From Cobetia sp. L2A1 (GTDB taxonomy: Bacteria; Pseudomonadota; Gammaproteobacteria; Pseudomonadales; Halomonadaceae), in contig NZ_CP047025.1 in NCBI RefSeq assembly GCF_009796845.1, positions 3,162,001-3,226,000 on the forward strand: a stretch of DNA of 64,000 nt. The letters run 5' to 3'. Each line of letters starts with the position of its first letter. The stretch's first letter is position 1. A model generated the notes under the pieces. It had not been told where the DNA came from and did no database searches. It saw only the letters and a program-made list of their open reading frames with translations. Position numbers and translations under genes: made by a program. Shown here piece by piece: positions 56,459-64,000 of this stretch.

Positions 56459-59400
56459 TCAACCGTTGGCGTTAGGCGCAATCACTTCCCGCGAGCCATT
56501 GGTGCCCATCGAGGACACCACACCCGCCATTTCCATCGCCTCGACCAGGCGCGCTGCGCGGTTGTAACCGATCTTGAAACGCCGCTGCACGGCAGAGATG
56601 GAGGCACGACGTGATTCAATCACGTAAGCCACCGCCTCATCGTAGATAGCGTCTTGCTCTGCATCACTCTCTTCGCCATCGGCTTCAAGCCCCGCCAGCG
56701 CATCTGCCTGCACGCCACCGGTAAGGATTTCCTCGATATATTCCGGCGTACCACGACGCTTCCAGTCATCGACCACTCGGTGGACCTCATCATCATCGAC
56801 GAAGGCCCCGTGGATACGGGTCGGAATACCGGCGCCTGCAGGCAGGTACAGCATGTCGCCGTGACCCAGCAAGTGCTCGGCTCCGCCCTGATCGAGGATG
56901 GTACGTGAGTCGATCCGCGAGGAAACCTGGAAGGCCATGCGTGTCGGAATGTTCGCCTTGATCAAGCCTGTCACCACGTCCACCGAGGGACGTTGAGTGG
57001 CAAGAATCAGGTGGATACCGGCCGCACGTGCCTTCTGTGCCAAACGAGCGATCAGCTCCTCGACCTTCTTGCCGACGATCATGAACATGTCGGCAAACTC
57101 ATCGATCACGACCACGATGTAGGGCAATTTCTTCAACACTGGCGGATGCTGATGCATCTCCCAGGGCTGCGGTTCCCACAGCGGATCTGCAATCTGCGCA
57201 CCATGCGCCTCGGCCTCATCGATCTTGGCATTGAAGCCCGCCAGATTACGCACACCCATGGCCGCCATCAGCTTGTAGCGACGCTCCATCTCGGCGACAC
57301 ACCAGCGCAGTGCATTGGCGGCCTCCTTCATGTCGGTGACCACAGGGGCCAACAGGTGCGGGATACCGTCATAGACCGACAGCTCCAGCATCTTGGGATC
57401 GACCATGATCATGCGCACTTCTTCCGGCGTCGCCTTGAGCAACATCGAGATCAACATCGAGTTGATACCGACCGACTTGCCCGAACCGGTAGTCCCGGCG
57501 ACCAGCAGGTGCGGCATCTTGCCGAGGTTGGCAACCACCGGCTTGCCACCGATGTCCTGACCCAAGGCAAGCGTGACCGGCGATTCCGCCAGCTGATAAG
57601 CATCGGAATCAAACACTTCACGCAGGCGAATCATGGCGCGATTGGGGTTGGGTATCTCGATCCCGACCGTTGGGCGGCCTGGAATGACTTCCACCACACG
57701 CACGCTCTTGACCAGCAGTGAGCGCGCCAGATCCTTGGCAAGGTTGGAAATCTTCGAAGCCTTCACACCAGCGGCAGGGCGGATCTCGAAGCGCGTGATG
57801 ACGGGCCCAGGCCAGATGTCAGCGACTTCTGCCTTGACGCCATACTCACGCAGACGCGTCTCGAGCAGTTCGGCCATATCGGCCAGCTCCTGCTCGGTGT
57901 AGTTGGGCTTCTGCTCATCCGGCGGTGTCAGCAGGCTCAGCGGGGGTAGATCCCCTTCGGGCTCTTCCTCGTGATCCATACCTTCACTGCGTTGACTCTG
58001 CAGGTGCTCTACGGTCCAAAGTGTCGGACCACCGGGATCGGCAATCGCTGCCTGTGCATCCGCAGCGGTCGCCAGACGGCCGGCAGAGGGGTCCATACCC
58101 GCTTCATCGCCTGCATGCGCCCATGCCGGACGCTCAGCCGATACTTTCGGTTGCTGCTCTTCAGGGCTCGCCGGTGGTGCAACCGTTGGCGCAACTGTTG
58201 GTGCAACGGGAGCTGACACGGAGGGAGACGCAACAGGGGGAGGAGCAATGGGCCGCGATTCGCTCGCCGGTAGCTGACTCGTCGGCGCGGGACTAGAAGG
58301 CGTCTGACTCGCAGACGGTGCTGTCTTGCCCGCAGGGGCCTCAAAGGCGTCATCCCAGGACACCGCTGCCTTGCGTACCTGAGCGCCGGCCGCTGGAACG
58401 CCAGCCGCTGGAACGCCAGCCGCTGGAACGCCGCCCCTTGAAGCACCAGCGCCAGCAACACCTGCTGCCATCACTCCCGCACCGGCAGCGATACCCGCCG
58501 CTGTCGTGGCGAATGAAGCACCACTGGTCGGTAACGGTGCATCACCCTCGTCCTTGGGCTCTGGCGGCTGATTACTGCTGTCTGCGGAGATGTCAGGGCA
58601 ATGCAAGCGAGAGCGCACGCTTGCCTCCGTTTCTTCGGCCGCAAGCGACTCACGGGAGTCCGATGTCGCAGATCCCGAGGTAGCCGCGATAGGTGCAGCG
58701 GGTGCAGCACTTGAGGGTGTAGCGCTTGTAGATACCGCTGGTGCTGTCTCCTCCCGGGATGCTGTCACAGACTCAGGCGCAATCACCGTTTCCTGACGGG
58801 CAGAAGGTGCGAAGGTAGATGCCGCATCCCATTCCTTCGGCGTCTCTTGAATAACAGGCTCGACGGCAGAGTGAGTTGCTCCTTTCTGCGCCGGCACTGT
58901 CCCCGCATGACGCTGACGCTCAGCCTCGATAGCCTCGCCTTCTGGCAGACGCGAGCGAGTCACATCTACATGCGCGGTGCGCGGTACCGCTGCCATTTCA
59001 GAGGCAACGGCAGTCTTGAGTGCTGCCGCCAGATCAACCCCTTCAATGCTCACATTCGCGCTCTGCACGGTCATGCGCTCAGTATAAGCAGCACCCGGCA
59101 CCTTGGCAGACGGCGTAGTCTCAGCTGTCTGCCAAGGAATGTTCGTACTGCGATCATTGGTGAAGTCGTCATCACGTGCGGTAATGGCAGACGCTTCTTC
59201 TTCTCCCATGGAGGGTTCGACACGACGTTTGCCACGCGGCTCTGCGGCGATACCGGTAGCGTCCTGAGCAGTCCCGAGCAGTATCTCGTCGCTATCTTCA
59301 TCCCATTCGCCATGATCATCATTGCGACGACCAGGCATCAGACGCTGCCACCAGCTCAACGCCGGGGCATCGTTCTCGTCCTGCGTCTCGTCACTTTCTT

Positions 59401-60385
59401 CATGACCCAGACCTTCTTCGGCATAGGCCGCTTCGTCATCGTCATCATCACGACGACTATTGAAGCGTTCACCACACCAGGCGATCAGGCGTGAGCAGCC
59501 ATTGCCCAGCTCATCCATGACGGTCAACCATGACATGCCCGTGAACAGCGTGAAGCCGAACAGGAAGCTGGCCAGTGAGACCAGTACCGTCCCACCCATG
59601 CCGATCAACAGCGTCAGAGCACCCGCGATGCCCTTGCCCAGAATCCCGCCAGCACCGTTGGTCAGCTGACTATCCGGACTATAGAACTGGATCTCGCCAA
59701 TGACGCAGGTCGCCATGATCAGCAAGAACAGTCCGCCAGCACGCACTGCAATAGTCGTGGGGTCCCATACCAGTTCGGTACTGGGTTGACGCATCAGACG
59801 CCAGGCACCGAAGCCCAGCATTGCTGGCCACCACAATGCACTGCCGCCAAAGAGCGAATACAGCACATCAGACAGCCAGGCACCTATGCTGCCCATCCAG
59901 TTGGCCGGCGTGGCCTCAGGCCCGCTATACGACCATCCCGGATCCGTTGGCGCGTAGCTGAACAGCGCCAGTAGCATGAAGACGCACAGACTGAGCATGA
60001 CAATGACCGCGCCTTCACGGCCGACGCCCTGGAGTGTGGTCGTCAGTCGTGAAGGCGGACGCGCCGCTGCCTCTGCGCGGCGCTCAGCACGAATCTCCTG
60101 GCGTTCAGCGCGCTCAGCCTGTCGATCTGCGCGACGTTGGGCCGCGGCATTGTCTTTGAGGCTGTCCTCCTTGCTGGTCTCCTTGGCGATAGGCTTGCCT
60201 GACACCCTGGGTGTCTTGCGAGCAGGACTCGCCTTGGCAGCCGATGCACCGCGCAGACGCGCAAAGAAGCCCGGCGAGTCCGCTTTCTGGCGGGCACGCT
60301 TTCTCGGTGTTGCTGCCGCTCGGCGGCTGCGAGTCTCAGGCTTTGCCTGGTCCCGACTTGTCTTTCTGGCACTCTTGGCAGTCAA
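56459..60385 (-). CDS. ftsK: DNA translocase FtsK
   Basis: A 1308-residue septal DNA pump. The basic N-terminus is followed by four or five membrane helices (about 130-310), then a long low-complexity linker (about 320-800) with a GVPAA repeat, then the RecA-like motor: [17 protein letters not shown] is Walker A and [11 protein letters not shown]alker B. The C-terminal gamma winged helix ([20 protein letters not shown]) reads KOPS and activates XerCD. The start is probably TTG 60385, with AAGGGGG 9 bases upstream; a GTG at 60469 would add 28 residues. The gene is divergent from aat. Confidence 0.95.
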   Translation of the reverse strand: MTAKSARKTSRDQAKPETRSRRAAATPRKRARQKADSPGFFARLRGASAAKASPARKTPRVSGKPIAKETSKEDSLKDNAAAQRRADRQAERAERQEIRAERRAEAAARPPSRLTTTLQGVGREGAVIVMLSLCVFMLLALFSYAPTDPGWSYSGPEATPANWMGSIGAWLSDVLYSLFGGSALWWPAMLGFGAWRLMRQPSTELVWDPTTIAVRAGGLFLLIMATCVIGEIQFYSPDSQLTNGAGGILGKGIAGALTLLIGMGGTVLVSLASFLFGFTLFTGMSWLTVMDELGNGCSRLIAWCGERFNSRRDDDDDEAAYAEEGLGHEESDETQDENDAPALSWWQRLMPGRRNDDHGEWDEDSDEILLGTAQDATGIAAEPRGKRRVEPSMGEEEASAITARDDDFTNDRSTNIPWQTAETTPSAKVPGAAYTERMTVQSANVSIEGVDLAAALKTAVASEMAAVPRTAHVDVTRSRLPEGEAIEAERQRHAGTVPAQKGATHSAVEPVIQETPKEWDAASTFAPSARQETVIAPESVTASREETAPAVSTSATPSSAAPAAPIAATSGSATSDSRESLAAEETEASVRSRLHCPDISADSSNQPPEPKDEGDAPLPTSGASFATTAAGIAAGAGVMAAGVAGAGASRGGVPAAGVPAAGVPAAGAQVRKAAVSWDDAFEAPAGKTAPSASQTPSSPAPTSQLPASESRPIAPPPVASPSVSAPVAPTVAPTVAPPASPEEQQPKVSAERPAWAHAGDEAGMDPSAGRLATAADAQAAIADPGGPTLWTVEHLQSQRSEGMDHEEEPEGDLPPLSLLTPPDEQKPNYTEQELADMAELLETRLREYGVKAEVADIWPGPVITRFEIRPAAGVKASKISNLAKDLARSLLVKSVRVVEVIPGRPTVGIEIPNPNRAMIRLREVFDSDAYQLAESPVTLALGQDIGGKPVVANLGKMPHLLVAGTTGSGKSVGINSMLISMLLKATPEEVRMIMVDPKMLELSVYDGIPHLLAPVVTDMKEAANALRWCVAEMERRYKLMAAMGVRNLAGFNAKIDEAEAHGAQIADPLWEPQPWEMHQHPPVLKKLPYIVVVIDEFADMFMIVGKKVEELIARLAQKARAAGIHLILATQRPSVDVVTGLIKANIPTRMAFQVSSRIDSRTILDQGGAEHLLGHGDMLYLPAGAGIPTRIHGAFVDDDEVHRVVDDWKRRGTPEYIEEILTGGVQADALAGLEADGEESDAEQDAIYDEAVAYVIESRRASISAVQRRFKIGYNRAARLVEAMEMAGVVSSMGTNGSREVIAPNANG
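58389..58433 (-). repeat. 15-bp tandem repeat in the ftsK linker
   Basis: Three units of GCCGCTGGAACGCCA (plus-strand reading; last base differs in the third) encode repeated GVPAA in the FtsK linker. It is in frame, so only linker length changes. Confidence 0.9.
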
Positions 60386-60555
60386 GTCGCCATCCCCCTT
60401 GCACCTTGTGGGCGATTTTCCATGTACCTTCAGCCGGTTATCATAACCATTCGATGGCAGTGACGTCACAATTGCCGATTCACATCAGCTCATGACACAA
60501 AGGTGTCATGAGATCGTTGCTCCGTGCATGTTCACGAACCGACAAGAGATTGCCA

Positions 60556-61269
60556 ATGCTGCCCTGGCTACCCCCTGCTCCCGTCCGCTTTCCACATGCT
60601 TCCTCAGCCCTGAGCGAGCCTGATGGCCTGCTGTGCGCTGGCGGTGAACTCAGTCCCGAGTGGCTGCTAGCCGCCTACCCGCGCGGCATCTTCCCCTGGT
60701 TCAGCCCCGGCGACCCTATCTTATGGTGGTCACCGGACCCTCGCATGGTGCTGGTCCCAAGCGAAATACGTGTTCGTCGCAGTCTGGCCAAGCGCCTACG
60801 CAATGCTGGCATGCACTTCAGTATGGACCGCGACTTTACCGGCGTAATCAGTGCCTGTGCCAGCATTTCCCGCGACGGACAGGCCGGTACATGGATATTG
60901 CCAGAAATGCGTGACGCCTACATCGCTCTACACGCCATGGGACATGCCCACAGCGTGGAAGTTTGGCAGGATGATACGCTGGTAGGCGGCCTTTATGGGG
61001 TTGCCTGCGATCGCGTGTTCTTTGGTGAATCGATGTTCTCGAAGGTCACCGACGCCTCCAAACTGGCGCTGGTAATACTGTGTCGTGAACTCGAGGCGCG
61101 CAATTTTCAGTTGATCGACTGCCAGATGCATACCCCACACCTGGAAAAACTAGGCGCCCGTGGCATCGCCCGTAACGATTTCATCAGCTATCTTGACCAG
61201 TATGCCACTGGGCGTGGGCGTGAAGGCAAGTGGTCACTGACGTGCAGCCCCCCACAAGACGGCCCTTGA
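60556..61269 (+). CDS. aat: Leucyl/phenylalanyl-tRNA-protein transferase
   Basis: A 237-residue enzyme that adds Leu or Phe to N-terminal Arg/Lys of proteins, marking them for ClpAP. FPHASSALSEPDGLLCAGG, AYPRGIFPWF and ILWWSPDPRMVL are characteristic. The ATG at 60556 has AAGAGA upstream and gives the usual length; the frame is open from 60508. It starts the aat-bpt-infA group. Confidence 0.96.
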   Translation: MLPWLPPAPVRFPHASSALSEPDGLLCAGGELSPEWLLAAYPRGIFPWFSPGDPILWWSPDPRMVLVPSEIRVRRSLAKRLRNAGMHFSMDRDFTGVISACASISRDGQAGTWILPEMRDAYIALHAMGHAHSVEVWQDDTLVGGLYGVACDRVFFGESMFSKVTDASKLALVILCRELEARNFQLIDCQMHTPHLEKLGARGIARNDFISYLDQYATGRGREGKWSLTCSPPQDGP

Positions 61270-61387
61270 GGCCCTCATGGTCATGTTACCGAGGCAAAAG
61301 GCAGTCAAGGAAATCTATCGGCAAACCTCTATACGAGGAGAGACATTCTGACGGTCTCGGTAATCTAGCGTAGGAGACGAGGCAAAA

Positions 61388-62188
61388 GTGAGCAGTCATA
61401 CCCCGAAAAAACCGCAACGCGATCTGCGCTTCTTCCTGACCGTGCCCCATGCCTGCAGCTATCTTGAAGATCGGCAGGCGACGACACTGTTTCTCGATCC
61501 TCAGGAAGCACCCAATCCCGGCGTCTATGATGCACTTGCCCTGCTCGGTTTTCGTCGCAGTGGGTCGCACCTCTATCGCCCTCATTGCGGTGATTGTCGT
61601 GCCTGTATCTCGGTGCGTGTGCCGATTGGCGACTTTACTGCCAATCGTACGCAGAAAAAGCTGATCAAGCGCAATGCTGATCTCGTCATCGAGGAAGGAC
61701 CCGCCCTTTTCGATCCGGAGCACTACCGGCTATACGCGCATTATATTCGCAGCCGCCATGCCGACGGAGACATGTTTCCGCCCAGCCATGAGCAGTACCG
61801 CACCTTTCTGACCTCGCGAGATGAGTACGCTCGACTGGTCAGCTTCCGCCTTGATGGACGTCTGGTGGCCGTCGCTGCGATGGATCGCATGAGCCACGGT
61901 CTCTCGGCCATCTATACCTTCTACGACCCTGATGAAGCATTTCAGCACCGTTCGCTAGGCACCTATGCCGTGCTCTGGCAGATAGAGCAGGCACATCGCG
62001 AAGGTCTGGCCCATCTCTATCTGGGCTACTGGATTCGTGATTGCCGCAAGATGAACTACAAGCAACATTTTCAGCCGCTTGAATATCTCGACGGCAGCCA
62101 CTGGCGGCGGCGTATTTCGGCAAGCTTCAGTGACAGTCATCTGCCATTGAGCCTTATCCAGCCATATGAGTCGCATATCATCGAATAG
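61388..62188 (+). CDS. bpt: Aspartate/glutamate leucyltransferase Bpt
   Basis: A 266-residue transferase of the ATE1/Bpt family that adds leucine to N-terminal Asp/Glu. YRPHCGDCRACISVRVPI is the conserved cysteine block, HADGDMFPPSHEQY and LGYWIRDCRKMNYK later conserved regions. In gammaproteobacteria this family works as Bpt rather than as arginyltransferase. Start is GTG 61388. It is 118 bases after aat. Confidence 0.94.
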   Translation: MSSHTPKKPQRDLRFFLTVPHACSYLEDRQATTLFLDPQEAPNPGVYDALALLGFRRSGSHLYRPHCGDCRACISVRVPIGDFTANRTQKKLIKRNADLVIEEGPALFDPEHYRLYAHYIRSRHADGDMFPPSHEQYRTFLTSRDEYARLVSFRLDGRLVAVAAMDRMSHGLSAIYTFYDPDEAFQHRSLGTYAVLWQIEQAHREGLAHLYLGYWIRDCRKMNYKQHFQPLEYLDGSHWRRRISASFSDSHLPLSLIQPYESHIIE

Positions 62189-62493
62189 CGATGAATCTCA
62201 CATCCCTGTCGACGATTGTTCTCCAGCCGTCATCTCATTCGACTCGTGATTCACACGCCTACCTGGTCTCGCTTATGCTGCACGAGGGACGGGTGCCGCA
62301 CCCTGTATACATTTTTATCTCTCCCGAGCTGCCCACAGGGGCTCAAGGAGCGTACAATCGCGCTTCGACTTTGCCTTGCTGCCGTGCTTACGGCACAATA
62401 TCGCGTATCGAAGTCCCGACTCCGGCGCTTTTTGTGCTTACGCGGTTCGGAACAACCTGCATTATTCCCAGTATCAGATGAGGATCAGCCTAT
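62189..62493 (+). promoter_or_regulatory. bpt-infA gap with a candidate infA promoter
   Basis: This 305-base gap holds no credible gene. TTGCCT at about 62372 and CACAAT at about 62395, 17 bases apart, are a possible sigma-70 pair for infA; the match is moderate. A short inverted repeat GCCGTGCTTACGGC lies between them. GAGGATC precedes the infA ATG. Confidence 0.35.
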
Positions 62494-62712
62494 ATGGCGC
62501 GTGAAGATCATATTGAAATGGAAGGCGTTATCGTCGACACCCTTCCTAACACCACTTTCCGGGTTGAACTGGAAAACGGTCACATCGTGACTGCCCACAT
62601 CTCCGGCAAGATGCGCAAGAACTACATCCGCATTCTGACCGGTGACAAGGTCAAGGTTGAACTGACTCCATACGACCTGTCCAAAGGCCGTATCGTCTAC
62701 CGTTCGCGCTAA
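62494..62712 (+). CDS. infA: Translation initiation factor IF-1
   Basis: A 72-residue OB-fold protein that binds the ribosomal A site during initiation. [38 protein letters not shown] and the end [10 protein letters not shown] are nearly identical to known IF-1. GAGGATC lies 8 bases upstream. Confidence 0.99.
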   Translation: MAREDHIEMEGVIVDTLPNTTFRVELENGHIVTAHISGKMRKNYIRILTGDKVKVELTPYDLSKGRIVYRSR

Positions 62713-63138
62713 GCACGGTCAGACTGCCACGCCGGTTGCCATGAAAACGATCAATAAGCGAGTACTTGATTCGCAAAACGCTCGACATGAAACCGGCAGG
62801 CTTAACCGGTCATCCCTGGCATTCAGGCGCATGTGTCATTCCCGCCTGATCCCTCCGCCCGGAACCGGACCATCGAGATCGCATGACGTGCCATTCAATG
62901 TCATGAATGTGACTGTCTCGATGTGATACGCCTCAGCATTCCGGTGATGCCGCTTTCCCAAAGGATGAGTTCGAGTCCGGACGCCATTCATGGCCTTCGC
63001 TCCCATCCCTATGGTGCAAGCGGCTCATCCCCCGGGATGCCTCGCCTTTTATTATCTTCTCGATACTGCTGCTTTCAGCGGTAGTTTTCGCATGGATACG
63101 ATTTGTCATCTGGCATCACATGACAATGGATTACGCAC
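62713..63138. other. Non-coding gap between infA and clpA
   Basis: About 430 bases between two convergent genes. Short open frames here have no ribosome-binding site or family resemblance. I see no tRNA cloverleaf and no clear terminator for infA; nothing further can be supported. Confidence 0.5.
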
Positions 63139-63171
63139 AAAAAAAGCGGCCAGTGCCGAAGCACTGACCGC
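63139..63171 (-). terminator. Intrinsic terminator of clpA
   Basis: On the minus strand an 11-bp stem (63161-63171 with 63147-63157 region, one G-U) with a TTCG tetraloop is followed by seven T. It lies about 30 bases after the clpA stop. Confidence 0.92.
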
Positions 63172-63200
63172 CTGTTGCTGCCGTTAATTCACGATGGCAT

Positions 63201-64000
63201 TCACGCCATCTCGGCTTCTGTTTCCAGATGCAACTCACCATTGTCGACGGTGACGTGCACGATACCGCCAGACTCTGACAGGTCGCCAAACAAGATCATC
63301 TCAGCCAACGGCTTCTTGAGCTTCTCCTGGATGACACGGGCCATCGGACGAGCCCCCATGGCAGGGTCATATCCCAGCGTCGCCAGCAGATCGCGTGCTT
63401 CGTCATCTACATCCAACTGAACACGCTTCTCATCGAGTTGCGCCTGTAACTCGACCAGGAACTTGTCGACAACGTTACGCACGACGGAGAGATCCAGCGC
63501 GCCGAACTGGATGATACTGTCCAGACGGTTGCGGAATTCCGGCGAGAAGGTCTTGCGAATGACTTCCATTGCATCGGTGGAATGATCCTGATGCTTGAAG
63601 CCAATCGAGCGACGCGCCACCTGCTCAGCACCCGCATTGGAGGTCATCACCAGAATGACATTACGGAAGTCTGCTTCACGTCCGTTGTTATCGGTCAGGC
63701 GGCCGTGGTCCATTACCTGCAGCAGCAGATTGAAGACTTCTGGGTGGGCCTTCTCGATCTCATCCAGCAACAGCACGCAGTGCGGCTGTTTGGTGATGGC
63801 TTCCGTCAGCAGCCCACCCTGGTCGTAACCAACGTAGCCTGGCGGCGCCCCGATCAAGCGTGACACGGTATGACGCTCCATGTACTCGGACATGTCAAAG
63901 CGTACCAGCTCGATACCCATCAACGCGGCCAATTGCTTGGCGACCTCGGTCTTGCCGACACCTGTCGGCCCTGCAAACAGGAAGCTACCTACCGGCTTGT
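63201..64000 (-). CDS. clpA: ATP-dependent Clp protease ATP-binding subunit ClpA (3' part)
   Basis: The second AAA+ domain and C-terminus are in the window; the 5' part continues past base 64000. FAGPTGVGKTEVAKQLA is Walker A, VLLLDEIEKAHPEVFNLLLQ Walker B, NVILVMTSNAG sensor 1, and RRSIGFKHQDHSTDAM the IGF loop that docks on ClpP. GYDPAMGARPMARVIQ is sensor 2. It unfolds substrates for ClpP, including those tagged by Aat and Bpt, with ClpS as adaptor (not in the window). Confidence 0.97.
   Translation of the reverse strand, partial: KPVGSFLFAGPTGVGKTEVAKQLAALMGIELVRFDMSEYMERHTVSRLIGAPPGYVGYDQGGLLTEAITKQPHCVLLLDEIEKAHPEVFNLLLQVMDHGRLTDNNGREADFRNVILVMTSNAGAEQVARRSIGFKHQDHSTDAMEVIRKTFSPEFRNRLDSIIQFGALDLSVVRNVVDKFLVELQAQLDEKRVQLDVDDEARDLLATLGYDPAMGARPMARVIQEKLKKPLAEMILFGDLSESGGIVHVTVDNGELHLETEAEMA

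Noticed and set aside
58389..58433. Short regular repeats that might suggest a CRISPR array
   Set aside because: The 15-bp units have no spacers and encode an in-frame GVPAA repeat in the FtsK linker.
62741..62926. 61-codon frame between infA and clpA
   Set aside because: No ribosome-binding site, no conserved motif and no terminator; treated as non-coding.

Overview
The window is a chromosomal segment of a gammaproteobacterium, most probably a halophilic or marine member of the Halomonadaceae (Halomonas/Cobetia-like). The reasons are a GC-rich coding style, the order gyrA-serC-pheA-tyrA/aroA-cmk-rpsA, a Trk-type potassium transporter, and genes that fit hydroxyectoine/ectoine breakdown. There are about 48 protein genes. 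I saw no tRNA, rRNA, CRISPR array or insertion sequence. All family calls come from reading the sequence by eye, without database searches.

Layout. 0-4 kb: groES-groEL behind a sigma-32 type promoter, trmJ, and a small orphan gene. 4-14 kb, minus strand: gyrA, serC, pheA, a tyrA-aroA fusion, cmk and rpsA, which is the 'mixed-function supraoperon' of aromatic amino acid synthesis. 14-20 kb: thioesterase, a YHYH-domain lipoprotein, rdgC, a glycerolipid acyltransferase and trkH.

20.5-40.4 kb, plus strand: a complete-looking aryl polyene (APE) pigment cluster. Eighteen mostly overlapping genes encode two acyl carrier proteins, a ketosynthase/chain-length-factor pair, a second ketosynthase, a ketoreductase, two hotdog dehydratases, an acyl-activating enzyme, a glycosyltransferase, acyltransferases, a LolA-like carrier, an MMPL exporter and a lipoprotein. 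It also carries a MIO-type ammonia-lyase and an FAD enzyme with halogenase signatures. A periplasmic protein and a phosphopantetheinyl transferase close the locus. The transferase is cut short at its C-terminus by an AT-rich island with one OLD-family ATPase/nuclease gene on the opposite strand.

42-53 kb, minus strand: ridA, a tandem universal stress protein next to a SulP anion transporter, an EamA permease, a HAD phosphatase, then eutC-, eutB-, doeD- and doeC-like genes that would carry hydroxyectoine towards aspartate. A 13-bp direct repeat precedes doeC and is a candidate operator. 53-64 kb: a degenerate hemerythrin-like protein, rarA, lolA, ftsK, aat, bpt, infA and the 3' part of clpA. 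Aat, Bpt and ClpA together form an N-degron proteolysis neighbourhood.

The items most worth following are the halogenase-like enzyme inside the APE cluster, the truncated phosphopantetheinyl transferase beside the acquired OLD gene, and the candidate operator in front of the ectoine-breakdown genes.
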